Assembly (NCBI RefSeq): GCF_031583595.1 | Contig: NZ_CP134145.1 | Coordinates: 3,348,001-3,412,000 of the forward strand | Length of the DNA: 64,000 nt | Direction: 5' to 3' | DNA from: Thalassotalea psychrophila | GTDB taxonomy: Bacteria; Pseudomonadota; Gammaproteobacteria; Enterobacterales; Alteromonadaceae | In this document: positions 18,041-26,919 of the stretch, in pieces | Layout of the letters: the number at the start of each line of letters is the position of its first letter | Position numbering within the stretch: position 1 is the stretch's first letter | Made by a program: the position numbers and the translations under genes | The notes under the pieces: generated by a model | The model's database searches: none | What the model saw: only the letters and a program-made list of their open reading frames with translations | Told to the model about the DNA's origin: nothing

Positions 18041-19348
18041 ATGAACTTACAAACAAAGTTTAAAAGCTTACTAAAGCATGAAGGAGCCATGAAGTATTTA
18101 ACAAATACTTCATGGCTTTTTGTTGAGAAAATTATCAGGCTAAGTGTTGGGCTTTTTATTGGTGTATGGTTAGCACGCTATTTGGGGCCTGAACAATTTG
18201 GATTGTTCAGTTATGCTCAAAGTTTTGTCGCTTTATTTGCTGCAATTGCCACGTTAGGGTTAGATAATATAGTAATAAGAGAGCTGGTAAAAGACTCTAA
18301 GTTAAGAGACCAATTACTTGGAACAGCATTTTTCTTAAAGTGTTTCGGTGCTCTCCTATTATTGCTCTTAATTTCGGTATCAATATTGTTTTCCAGCAAT
18401 ACATCTTATACAAACCATTTAATTTTTATTATTGCCTTAGCCGTCGTTTTTCAAAGTTTTAATGTAATAGATTTTTATTTTCAATCAAAAGTACGAAGTA
18501 AATTTGTTGCCTTTGCAAATTTTTATTGCTTACTAATATCATCATTTGTAAAAATCTATCTTATCGTGAACCAATGGCCATTAATTGCATTTGCTTATGT
18601 TTTATTATTTGACAGTTTTATATTTGCTTGCGGTTTAATTTATTTCTACAAAGGCCAAGGGTTATCTTATTGTGACTGGTATTTTGATAAAAAACTTGCA
18701 AAAAGTTTAATAAAAAAAAGTTGGCCATTAATATTAAGCGGTATTGTTATTTCTATATACATGAAGGTTGATCAGATCATGCTCAAGCACATGTTAGATG
18801 AATTTGCTGTTGGGCAATACGCTGCTGCAGTTCGTCTGAGTGAAGCTTGGTATTTTATTTCAGCAGTATTATGCTCGTCTTTATATCCAGCAATTATTAA
18901 TGCAAAAGAAACGTCTTCATCACTTTACACATCACGATTACTAAGTTTTTATAAAATAATGATATGGATAGCCATTACTATTGCCATTCCTGTTACCTTT
19001 ACCGGTGACTTCATTGTTAACGTTTTATACGGTGAACAATACAATGCTGCCAGCAGTGTATTAATCATTCATATTTGGACCGCTGTATTTGCGTTTTTGG
19101 GTGGTGCAAGTAACCATTGGCTAATAACTGAAAATTTACAAAAATATGCTCTTATCAATACCATATTAGGTGCGGTATTTAATATATTATTAAACTATTA
19201 TCTTATTCCTATATGGGGTATTGAGGGTGCGGCATGGTCTACCCTAATTTCATATTGTATTGCTGCATATTTAAGCTTAATGCTATTTAAAGCCACAAGA
19301 AGTAATTTTGTTTTACTAACAAAAGCATTTTTACTGAGAAAAGCGTAA
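18041..19348 (+). CDS. Wzx-type polysaccharide flippase (second copy)
   Basis: A 435-residue polytopic protein of the MOP superfamily with about 12-14 membrane segments. Diagnostic N-terminal features are TSWLFVEKIIRLSVGLFIG and VWLARYLGPEQFGLFSYAQS; a later MKVDQIMLKHMLDEFAVGQYAAAVRLSE is typical of RfbX/Wzx. It should translocate a lipid-linked oligosaccharide. It is the first gene of a short plus-strand group with a methyltransferase and a GT4 gene, pointing away from block 1. It is clearly different in sequence from the flippase at 9078-10643, so it probably handles another repeat unit, perhaps that of block 3, which lacks its own flippase. Confidence 0.88.
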   Translation: MNLQTKFKSLLKHEGAMKYLTNTSWLFVEKIIRLSVGLFIGVWLARYLGPEQFGLFSYAQSFVALFAAIATLGLDNIVIRELVKDSKLRDQLLGTAFFLKCFGALLLLLLISVSILFSSNTSYTNHLIFIIALAVVFQSFNVIDFYFQSKVRSKFVAFANFYCLLISSFVKIYLIVNQWPLIAFAYVLLFDSFIFACGLIYFYKGQGLSYCDWYFDKKLAKSLIKKSWPLILSGIVISIYMKVDQIMLKHMLDEFAVGQYAAAVRLSEAWYFISAVLCSSLYPAIINAKETSSSLYTSRLLSFYKIMIWIAITIAIPVTFTGDFIVNVLYGEQYNAASSVLIIHIWTAVFAFLGGASNHWLITENLQKYALINTILGAVFNILLNYYLIPIWGIEGAAWSTLISYCIAAYLSLMLFKATRSNFVLLTKAFLLRKA

Positions 19349-19380
19349 AAATAATAAAATGTATTCTGTACAGTTAACTA

Positions 19381-20166
19381 ATGAGTAAAAAAATTTTTAT
19401 GATCTATTGTAAAATTTGTAACAATGAGTCTAGCTTTATATTCAATACTATAATATTGAAAAAACATAACGTTAAATATTACCAGTGCGATCATTGTGGT
19501 TTTTTGCAAACCGAGTTCCCCTATTGGCTTGAAGAGGCTTATACCGAATCTATTAATTTATCTGACACCGGGTACTTGCTAAGAAACCAAGTTTTGGCAA
19601 CACAAGTTTCTACTTTATTGATTTGTTTTTTTGACATAAAAGCCAAGTTTGTTGACTATGCTGGTGGCTACGGTGTTTTTGTAAGAATGATGCGCGATAT
19701 TGGCTTTGACTATTACTGGGATGATAAATATACGTCAAATTTGTTTGCTAAAGGGTTTGAAGCAAACAAAAATCAACAGGTTGAAGTAGTAACTTCATTC
19801 GAAAGTTTAGAGCATTTTGTTGACCCATTAAGTGAAATTGAAAAAATGCTAACAATATCAAACACTATCATGTTTTCAACAGAACTAATTCCTGAGTCAA
19901 AATCACCTGATCCTAAATGGTGGTATTTGGGTTTAGATCACGGGCAGCATATATCATTTTATAAAACAGAAACATTAGATTTTATAGCCACTAAATACAC
20001 GCTTCATTATCAAAAATTTATGGGGATCCATATTTTAAGCAAACAACAATTATCACCAATTAAATTATTTATCGCTAAAATATTAATCAAATTAAAATTA
20101 AATACTTTGCTTTTAAAATCAGTTAATTCAAAAACAATTTCCGATTTTAATTTGCTTTCAAGGTAA
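19381..20166 (+). CDS. Zinc-ribbon class I SAM methyltransferase-like protein
   Basis: A 261-residue protein. Two CxxC pairs near the N-terminus (YCKICN and YQCDHCGF) suggest a zinc knuckle as in sugar C- and N-methyltransferase-like proteins. A glycine-rich SAM motif follows (KFVDYAGGYGVFVRMM, where AGGYG replaces the usual GCGxG), then FESLEHFVDPLSEIEKML, the common post-motif-II segment. It probably methylates a sugar of the block 2/3 glycan. It lies 32 bp after the flippase gene and 8 bp before the GT4 gene, consistent with one operon. An internal ATG six codons in is an alternative start. Confidence 0.68.
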   Translation: MSKKIFMIYCKICNNESSFIFNTIILKKHNVKYYQCDHCGFLQTEFPYWLEEAYTESINLSDTGYLLRNQVLATQVSTLLICFFDIKAKFVDYAGGYGVFVRMMRDIGFDYYWDDKYTSNLFAKGFEANKNQQVEVVTSFESLEHFVDPLSEIEKMLTISNTIMFSTELIPESKSPDPKWWYLGLDHGQHISFYKTETLDFIATKYTLHYQKFMGIHILSKQQLSPIKLFIAKILIKLKLNTLLLKSVNSKTISDFNLLSR

Positions 20167-20174
20167 ACATTGAA

Positions 20175-21281
20175 ATGAAAGTAGCTTACGATGGAAATAT
20201 ATTTTTATCACAGAAATATGGTGGAATTTCTCGTTATTTTAATGAGCTCTTTTGTCAATTTGATCAACAACAAGAAATTAATTACATGGTGTTTTCACCA
20301 TTATTTATCAATAGTTACTTACATCAAGTCGATCCTAGTATAGTTTATGGAAAAAAAATAAATAAAATTCCAAATAAAATGGGCAGGCTGTTAACGGCTT
20401 ATAATCTTCTATTATCCAATAGTGCTATGAAAAAATGGCAGCCTGATCTCATACACGAAACATATTATTCAAATTTTAATGTTGGTAATAAAAGTTGTCC
20501 TAAAGTAATTACCGTTCACGATATGATCCATGAAATTTATCCAAGCTCCTTTTTAGCTAATGATCCTACGGCTAAGTACAAGCGTAATGCCATTAACCGA
20601 GCAGATCATATTATTGCTGCTTCAGAAAACACCAAGAAAGACTTAATAAACATAGCTGGTGTAACAGAAAATAAAATTAGTGTTGTACATCATGGAGTAA
20701 GCCCTATACCAGGTGAAGCTAAAACCGTTCCAGAAGCTTTTGATGGGTCATTTTTACTTTATGTAGGTTTGCGACAGGGCTATAAAAACTTTGAAAATTT
20801 GATAAAGGCCTATGCATCTTCTCCAAATTTGAAATCTGATTTTACAATAGTCACCTTTGGCGGTGGAGCCTTTAGTAAGGGAGAACTAAATTTATTCAAA
20901 CAGTTAAAAATACCCCATAATTGCATCATTAACATGCAAGGAAATGACCAACAGTTGAAATATCTATACACAAAAGCTGCAGCCTTTGTGTACCCGTCAT
21001 TATATGAGGGTTTTGGCATGCCTCCTCTTGAGGCTATGTGCTACAACTGTCCTGTTATTAGTAGTAACAGTAGTTCAATTCCAGAAGTAGTTGGAAACGC
21101 AGCATATTTTTTTAACCCGTTAGACATTGAAGATTTAGTGTATGCAATCCAGCAGGTTGTGTACTCTGACCAAATAAGAGAAAACCTAATTAAACGTGGA
21201 CAACAACAGCGAGAATTATTTTCTTGGCAAAGGTGTGCCTCACAAACTTTAGATGTATATAACCGTTTTAGTAAATCTTAA
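20175..21281 (+). CDS. Family 4 glycosyltransferase (mannosyltransferase-like)
   Basis: A 368-residue GT4 enzyme starting YDGNIFLSQKYGGISRYFNEL, a pattern of the mannosyltransferase-like subgroup. PKVITVHDMIHEIYP is in the N-domain and AAFVYPSLYEGFGMPPLEAMCYN with SSSIPEVVG in the donor domain. It is related to the block-3 protein at 25081-26121, which has the same GGIS start and SSIPEV donor motif. It is last in the plus-strand group and converges, with a 4-bp gap, on the WecA-like gene. Confidence 0.86.
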   Translation: MKVAYDGNIFLSQKYGGISRYFNELFCQFDQQQEINYMVFSPLFINSYLHQVDPSIVYGKKINKIPNKMGRLLTAYNLLLSNSAMKKWQPDLIHETYYSNFNVGNKSCPKVITVHDMIHEIYPSSFLANDPTAKYKRNAINRADHIIAASENTKKDLINIAGVTENKISVVHHGVSPIPGEAKTVPEAFDGSFLLYVGLRQGYKNFENLIKAYASSPNLKSDFTIVTFGGGAFSKGELNLFKQLKIPHNCIINMQGNDQQLKYLYTKAAAFVYPSLYEGFGMPPLEAMCYNCPVISSNSSSIPEVVGNAAYFFNPLDIEDLVYAIQQVVYSDQIRENLIKRGQQQRELFSWQRCASQTLDVYNRFSKS

Positions 21282-21285
21282 AAGT

Positions 21286-22299
21286 TTATTTTGAAGTATA
21301 TTTTTTTTGCCCTACAAACCAAAATAGCATAATCAACACATACGTAAATAAAAACACAAATAAATGATCCTCATCTGTAAATACAACAGATAAAGCCAAC
21401 GGCAATAAAATAAATACGTTAATACTTAATACGCCTATAGAGGTGCTTAAGTGGCTATTAATATGATTGCTAATTTTTTGATATAAGTGCTCGTTATGAG
21501 CTGAAAATAGATTTTTTTTTCTAAATAATCTTGATGTTAAAGTTAATGTAGCATCTACAATAAAAACTGAGAGCAGTATTAACCAAACCCATAGCATTTT
21601 TTCATTTTCTTGATAACTTAACAGCATTAATACACCAAGCATAAAACCAATAAAGCCACTACCTACATCACCCATAAATATTTTAGCTTTGGGGAAATTA
21701 AGTAGTAGAAAACCGCAAATACTAGCAGCAAATAACCAATGCTGTGTTATTAACTTTGACTCTGGGTTTAATAAATAAAGACACACTCCGGCAAAAAACG
21801 TTGCTGTAATGGCTTCTATAGCAGCTAACCCGTCTATGCCATCCATAAAGTTATACAGATTAATTAACCACACTAAACCAATAATGGTTAATACTGTGCC
21901 AACAATGCCTAGGGTAATGATTGAATCAAACAACTCTATTTGGGTTACACCGCCCACTATTAATACAAACGTGCTTGCAGTAAGTATATGAACAACAATT
22001 CGAACTTTGGCAGATACATGCGCATGGTCATCAATAAAGCCAATAATGGCTAATGGCAAACTGGTGAATAAAATGATGATCTCTAGAGATGTTTCAAGGT
22101 ATTGGTACCAAGCGAGTAAAGCGATTGTAATTGAATAAACAATTACCACTCCTAGACCTCCCCCTCTTGGGGTTGGGTTTGTATGAGAGCTGCGCTCATT
22201 GGCAATATCTATTACATTATGTTTAATGGCGTAACGTCTTACTAGCTCAGTGAGTAACAAGGTTAATGCAAAGATTAATGGGTAAATCCATAGACTCAT
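21286..22299 (-). CDS. WecA/WbpL-like undecaprenyl-phosphate sugar-1-phosphate transferase
   Basis: About 337 residues and roughly 11 membrane segments. Conserved cytoplasmic motifs of the MraY/WecA (PNPT) family are visible: SSHTNPTPRGGGLGVV near residue 40, GFIDDHAHVSAKVR, LYNFMDGIDGLAAIEA with the metal-binding aspartates, and AKIFMGDVGSGFIGF. It should transfer HexNAc-1-phosphate from a UDP-sugar to undecaprenyl phosphate, starting repeat-unit synthesis. I place the start at 22297-22299, where ATG overlaps the stop of the epimerase gene (ATGA). A start eight codons upstream is possible. It is the only initiating transferase in the window. Confidence 0.9.
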   Translation of the reverse strand: MSLWIYPLIFALTLLLTELVRRYAIKHNVIDIANERSSHTNPTPRGGGLGVVIVYSITIALLAWYQYLETSLEIIILFTSLPLAIIGFIDDHAHVSAKVRIVVHILTASTFVLIVGGVTQIELFDSIITLGIVGTVLTIIGLVWLINLYNFMDGIDGLAAIEAITATFFAGVCLYLLNPESKLITQHWLFAASICGFLLLNFPKAKIFMGDVGSGFIGFMLGVLMLLSYQENEKMLWVWLILLSVFIVDATLTLTSRLFRKKNLFSAHNEHLYQKISNHINSHLSTSIGVLSINVFILLPLALSVVFTDEDHLFVFLFTYVLIMLFWFVGQKKYTSK

Positions 22300-23255
22300 A
22301 ATCGGCTCTTTATTGTTTGGCAATTAACGGTTTTACTTAATGCGTGTTCAGTACTAATCACCGGCTGCCAATTGAGTAACGCTTTGGCTTTATTTGGGGA
22401 TATTTGTAAATTTTCGAGCAAGCGTAACGCTTGCTGTTTTAGGCCAATAATTATAAGAGCGAAAGATAATAATTTTTGGGGTATAGCCATTAGCCTACTT
22501 TGTTTGTTTAAAGCTTTTGATATTTGCGTTAACAATTGTGTTGAAGATAAGTCATTATCGTCACTGATCAAAAACGTTTGATTAGCTGCTTTAGGGTGCT
22601 TACAGCAAAGCTCGATAAAGTGAGTTAAATTATCTATTGCCACTAAGCTGCGCTTATTTTTAATTGCTCCAAACGGCAATGGAATACCCTTTTGTACATA
22701 ACTGATCATTTTTGCAAAGTTTGCTTTTACGCCAGGGCCGTAAACTAGCGGTGGCCTGATAATCACCAAGTCCATACTTGTGTTTGCTGTTAACTCGGCT
22801 AATTGCATTTCTGCTTCTAATTTAGAAATTGCGTAAGGATCTGTTGGCTTTGGCTCATCTAATTCAGTAAAGGGCTTGTCTGGTAACGTTGATTCACCAT
22901 TTACCTTTATGCTGCTAATAAATATAAAACGCTTAACACCTGTGGCCATTGCTTGTTTAGCAAGTTCTACTGTGGCTTTGGTATTTACTTCGCGATATAC
23001 AGTTAAAGGATCAGTCGATTTGTCGTTTAGTAAATGGACCCTTGCGGCGCAGTGGATAACAACGTCAATATTGGCTAAGGCTGTTTGCCATTTTAATGAT
23101 GGATTAAAATTATCGTAAATAAATTGTTCAGTTTGAGGCAATTCTAAGCATGCATGCCTGGTACCGGCGGTAACAGTATGGTTTTGTGTTATTAAGTACT
23201 TTGTTAAGTGTTTACCTACAAAGCCATTTGCGCCAGTTATTAATATGTTCATCAT
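22296..23255 (-). CDS. NAD-dependent epimerase/dehydratase (WbpV/WbpK-like)
   Basis: A 319-residue extended short-chain dehydrogenase. Rossmann motif ITGANGFVGKHL at residues 6-17, VVIHCAARVH, the active-site serine region FISSIKVNGE and the catalytic YAISK (Tyr-x3-Lys) near residue 140 are all present. NDP-hexose 4-epimerases or 4-reductases of this type are typically encoded next to WbpL-like transferases, as here with a 4-bp overlap, and supply the UDP-N-acetylsugar (for example UDP-FucNAc or UDP-QuiNAc) that the transferase uses. The exact substrate is inferred. Confidence 0.85.
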   Translation of the reverse strand: MMNILITGANGFVGKHLTKYLITQNHTVTAGTRHACLELPQTEQFIYDNFNPSLKWQTALANIDVVIHCAARVHLLNDKSTDPLTVYREVNTKATVELAKQAMATGVKRFIFISSIKVNGESTLPDKPFTELDEPKPTDPYAISKLEAEMQLAELTANTSMDLVIIRPPLVYGPGVKANFAKMISYVQKGIPLPFGAIKNKRSLVAIDNLTHFIELCCKHPKAANQTFLISDDNDLSSTQLLTQISKALNKQSRLMAIPQKLLSFALIIIGLKQQALRLLENLQISPNKAKALLNWQPVISTEHALSKTVNCQTIKSRL

Positions 23256-23302
23256 TCTTTTTGTTGTGGGTGTATAAAGATGAAAGCTTTAAAGCTAGAG
23301 AG

Positions 23303-23330
23303 CTTCAAGCTTCAAGCTTCAAGCTTCAAG
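23303..23330. repeat. Four copies of heptamer CTTCAAG
   Basis: Exactly four tandem CTTCAAG units, flanked on the left by decayed AAAGCT-like units. They lie in the gap between the methyltransferase gene and the epimerase gene, both on the minus strand, upstream of the latter. Confidence 0.9.
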
Positions 23331-23420
23331 CTGAGTATAAAAGCAAAGCAATTAAATACTCTATTGTATTCCTAAATTCATTTCAGGATCTCAATTTTTA
23401 TTTTTGCACTCATCAATACA

Positions 23421-24170
23421 TTAACCGTTTTTTTTGAAATATAAAATGATTCCCAAAGAGCCACCTTGATCAATGTGTTCTATATGCCAATTATTTATTT
23501 TAAATCGATGTAATATATTAAAAATAGTATTTAAATCATAATGGTTCATTTGCATTAAAGGGTCAGTAGCGTACTTCCCTTTCCATAAATGAATAAAGTA
23601 TTGCGTAAATGGTATATATGTTCTGGCAAATTTTACTAAAGAGTTTACTTTCCCTTTTTTTCCATAAGTAAAGTGAATTACACCGACTCCTTTAGGAACA
23701 AGTTTACTCAATAATTTATAAAAAATTTGCTCTCCAATTTTTATAGGAATATGCTGAAACACTATAAAGGAGTGGATAAAGTTAAATGTTAAATTGTTAT
23801 TATAAAAGTCATCATCACTTTTAAAAAAATTAACATTTTTTATTTTTTGGATCTCTTTATTTCTATTAGCTTCATCTAGCATAGATTGAGAAATATCTAC
23901 ACCAATAACTGTCTCTGAGCATTTACTTAATGGTATAGCCAAGCGTCCAACACCACAGCCAAAATCTAATGTATTGATCAACTTAAAATCATGGCAAATG
24001 AATCGCCTCACATTATTTATAATGTTTTCAATATAAACGTCACCAGATTGAAAGAATTCAGCCTTATTTTCAGCTGTTAGTTTAGAATTACGAAATTTAT
24101 CTTCAGTACAAACACCATAATACGGGTTGTTTTTGCCAAATTTTTCCCATGCCTTATCTGTTGAGCTCAT
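23421..24170 (-). CDS. Class I SAM-dependent methyltransferase
   Basis: A 249-residue protein with motif I LDFGCGVGRLAIPLSK near residue 70, motif post-I VIGVDISQSMLDEAN and FIHSFIVFQHIPI, a standard Methyltransf_11/25 fold. It likely methylates a sugar or a sugar substituent. It lies in block 3 between a GT2 gene and the epimerase gene, with 120 bp upstream containing a weak inverted repeat (ATTCTAA/TTAGAAT at 24215-24235). Confidence 0.82.
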   Translation of the reverse strand: MSSTDKAWEKFGKNNPYYGVCTEDKFRNSKLTAENKAEFFQSGDVYIENIINNVRRFICHDFKLINTLDFGCGVGRLAIPLSKCSETVIGVDISQSMLDEANRNKEIQKIKNVNFFKSDDDFYNNNLTFNFIHSFIVFQHIPIKIGEQIFYKLLSKLVPKGVGVIHFTYGKKGKVNSLVKFARTYIPFTQYFIHLWKGKYATDPLMQMNHYDLNTIFNILHRFKINNWHIEHIDQGGSLGIILYFKKNG

Positions 24171-24292
24171 ATTTTTACTTACCTATATTATCTATTGCGT
24201 AATAAACCTGTGATATTCTAACTCTAAATTAGAATGAGGTTTGTTCTTCTAAATTAACTTTAGGATTTGACTCATCACTTTCTAGTTTATGG

Positions 24293-25078
24293 CTATAAGC
24301 TTTTATTCTTCACTAACTCTAACATTTTAAACGGTATTTTTAATAATACTAATGCTAAATTGGTGTAAATTTTATTATTTTTACACGCTTTTACTATTTC
24401 TTGGTTAAGTATTAAACGGCTCTTTAAGCTTTGTGTGCTTGCACCGCCCATACGCATTTTGACTATCACTTTATCTAATTTTGTATAACTAAGTTTATGT
24501 ACTAAAAGTAACCTTACAAACATTTCATAATCGGCTGAAATTTTATAGTCAGTTTTATACAAACCGTATTGTTCATACACACTGGCTTTTATGAATGTGG
24601 CTGGGTGTGGCGGCATCCAGCCGAAGCGTAGCTTGTAGGGTTTAAAGTTTTTAGCTGAATAATGGCGAACTGTTCGGTTAACATTATCAGGGTTTACATA
24701 GATAAGTTCACCAAAAATCATATCAGTGTTTTTTTTGCTATAAATGTCAGCAATGTTTTCTATTACTTCAATATTGGTATAAAAATCATCTGAATTTAAA
24801 ATACCTATAACATCACCAGTCGCAGCGCTTATGCCCTTGTTCATTGCATCATAAATGCCGTTGTCTGGTTCGCTGATTATGGTTTGAATACTGTCTTTAT
24901 ATTGGTTAACAATTGCTATGGTTTGATCTGTTGATGCGCCGTCCACAATAATGTATTCAATATTTTGATAAGTTTGCGCTAGCACCGACTCTATGGTGTC
25001 TTTAATGGTTTGTTCACTGTTATAACACACAGTGATTATTGATATTTTTAATATTGGGGGCACAGAAATATCAGCCAT
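24293..25078 (-). CDS. Family 2 glycosyltransferase (WcaA-like)
   Basis: A 261-residue GT-A enzyme with the sequence ISIITVCYNSEQTIKDTIESV, YIIVDGASTDQT, SEPDNGIYDAMNKGI and NSDDFY for the donor and metal site, and PHPATFIKASVYEQYG later. The GIYDAMNKG signature is common in colanic-acid-type GT2 proteins. It has a sister gene at 26121-26903 with the same signature. It transfers a sugar to a lipid-linked intermediate; specificity unknown. The stop of the upstream GT4 gene lies only 2 bp before its ATG. Confidence 0.86.
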   Translation of the reverse strand: MADISVPPILKISIITVCYNSEQTIKDTIESVLAQTYQNIEYIIVDGASTDQTIAIVNQYKDSIQTIISEPDNGIYDAMNKGISAATGDVIGILNSDDFYTNIEVIENIADIYSKKNTDMIFGELIYVNPDNVNRTVRHYSAKNFKPYKLRFGWMPPHPATFIKASVYEQYGLYKTDYKISADYEMFVRLLLVHKLSYTKLDKVIVKMRMGGASTQSLKSRLILNQEIVKACKNNKIYTNLALVLLKIPFKMLELVKNKSL

Positions 25079-25080
25079 GT

Positions 25081-26121
25081 TTAGGTAAGCTCCTGATAAA
25101 TTTTCTGTGTTTGCTCAAAACACCTTTGCCAGCTAAATTTTTCAGCTTGCTTAAACCCTAGTTGTATATATTTATTTCTTTCTTGAGATTTTGTTAATAT
25201 CGTAAGTGCTTCTGCTATCGCATTTACATTTGCTTCATTTAATAATAGCGCCGCACTTCCCGCCACTTCAGGTATTGATGAAGCGTTTATCGCTATTACC
25301 GGACACCCTGCTTGCATTGCCTCTAAAATAGGAATACCAAAACCTTCATAGCTCGATGGATACAACAAACAATGTGCCTGATTATAAAGTTCATTTAAAT
25401 CTAGCTCACTAACAAAACCTTTATATAGATAGCGAGTAGGTAAATGATGATTTAAAAATGCCAATTCTGACTCTGTCAGGTGTCCGCCGCCAGCTATCAT
25501 TAAGCTTAAATCCTTAACTTTAGCTACGCTTAACACTGCTTGAGTGAAGTTTTTATATCGCTGCCGGCTTCCTACAAATAAAGCAAAAGAGGCTTCACCT
25601 GAGCCTGGTTCTACATCGGTTAAAGGCTTAAAACTATCGGCTGCACCGTTATACACCACTCTAATTTTTGATGCTGATATAGGGCTGTATGTTTGTAAAT
25701 CATTGGCTGTGTTATTCGATACACAAATTACAATATCACTGGTTTTTATGGCCTTGTTTTTCTGCCAAGAATGCACTGTTTTAGGTATGCCTTTTACATA
25801 ACGCTCATAGGTGAAGTCATGTACCGTTGTAACCTGTGGAATGCTTGCTTTGGTTAGCCGATAATAACTTGAATGAAATACTGAATTAGGCTGTTCATTA
25901 GTTTCAATACAAATATTACTAGGAAAAATAAAATCTCTGTAACGCTCTAGCATTCGTGCAGGATTTGTCTCTAAGTTGTTTGGTTGTTTATGTAATGGCT
26001 TGCCTAGCCATGTGTAATCATTAGGGTTACTGCGCTTTAATAATTCATCAAAGTATACGCTAATTCCACCAGAGCTCTGTAAGCTTGTAATTATGCCGTC
26101 GTAATATATGTGTGGGTTCAT
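25081..26121 (-). CDS. Family 4 glycosyltransferase (mannosyltransferase-like)
   Basis: A 346-residue GT4 protein: IYYDGIITSLQSSGGISVYFDELL, PQVTTVHDFTYERYV, FALFVGSRQRYKNF and HCLLYPSSYEGFGIPILEAMQAG followed by NASSIPEVAG. It is the block-3 counterpart of the GT4 at 20175-21281. Its start codon shares one base with the stop of the upstream GT2 gene (TAATG), so translation is coupled. Confidence 0.87.
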   Translation of the reverse strand: MNPHIYYDGIITSLQSSGGISVYFDELLKRSNPNDYTWLGKPLHKQPNNLETNPARMLERYRDFIFPSNICIETNEQPNSVFHSSYYRLTKASIPQVTTVHDFTYERYVKGIPKTVHSWQKNKAIKTSDIVICVSNNTANDLQTYSPISASKIRVVYNGAADSFKPLTDVEPGSGEASFALFVGSRQRYKNFTQAVLSVAKVKDLSLMIAGGGHLTESELAFLNHHLPTRYLYKGFVSELDLNELYNQAHCLLYPSSYEGFGIPILEAMQAGCPVIAINASSIPEVAGSAALLLNEANVNAIAEALTILTKSQERNKYIQLGFKQAEKFSWQRCFEQTQKIYQELT

Positions 26122-26903
26122 TATTTAGCCCCCCGACTCAACAACTGCATTATTTTACAACTAAAGTAAGCGCGGGTTAGTCTGTAAAGCCATTTAATTT
26201 TATCTAAAACTGATAAAGGAAAATATTGCTGATAAGCAATTTTACTATTTTGAAGGGAAGAAACTCGTTGAACGTCAGAAACACCTCCCGCAGCATAATT
26301 TGCTACCACTAAGTTCGGTAACTTGAAAAACTTAGCTTTTAAATGTTTTAAGTGACAATAAAGTTCATAATCACCCGCACTGGCAAAGTTTAATGAATAA
26401 GGGCATTGTTTTAGTATATCACTTTTGAAAAAAGTACTTTGGTGACAACACACCATTCCTTGTGACAAATAATGAATTGATTTTGCCTTGTTTATACCAT
26501 CGTTTACTCTTGAACCTTGAACATTATGATCACCATATATCACATCAAAGCCATGCGGATTTTTATCATGGCTGTGTATGTAATTGAAAACATCTTCAAT
26601 AACAGAATTATTGTAATAACTATCACCACAATTCATAAAGTTAATGTAGTCGCCAGTTGCAAGGCTTACGCCTTTGTTCATGGCATCGTATATGCCTAAA
26701 TCTTGATCGCAAATGACTTGATCAATATTCGCTTTGTTTTTTTCAATGATTAATGGCGTATTATCAGTTGATTTGCCATCAACAATTATGAATTCAATAT
26801 TTTTGTACGTTTGCTCAACAATAGAATTAATGGTGTGCTGCAGTTGTTTATCACCATTAAAAACAACTGTCACAATAGAAATTTTAGGTTGCAATTTAGT
26901 CAT
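26121..26903 (-). CDS. Family 2 glycosyltransferase (WcaA-like)
   Basis: A 260-residue GT-A enzyme: ISIVTVVFNGDKQLQHTINS, FIIVDGKSTDNT, CDQDLGIYDAMNKGV, then FMNCGDSYY, where the usual NSDD is replaced by NCGD, and QGMVCCHQSTFF. It is a paralogue of 24293-25078. The role is sugar transfer to the undecaprenyl-linked repeat unit. It begins 17 bp after the dehydratase gene. Confidence 0.86.
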   Translation of the reverse strand: MTKLQPKISIVTVVFNGDKQLQHTINSIVEQTYKNIEFIIVDGKSTDNTPLIIEKNKANIDQVICDQDLGIYDAMNKGVSLATGDYINFMNCGDSYYNNSVIEDVFNYIHSHDKNPHGFDVIYGDHNVQGSRVNDGINKAKSIHYLSQGMVCCHQSTFFKSDILKQCPYSLNFASAGDYELYCHLKHLKAKFFKLPNLVVANYAAGGVSDVQRVSSLQNSKIAYQQYFPLSVLDKIKWLYRLTRAYFSCKIMQLLSRGAK

Positions 26904-26919
26904 GGTTAATAAAACTTCA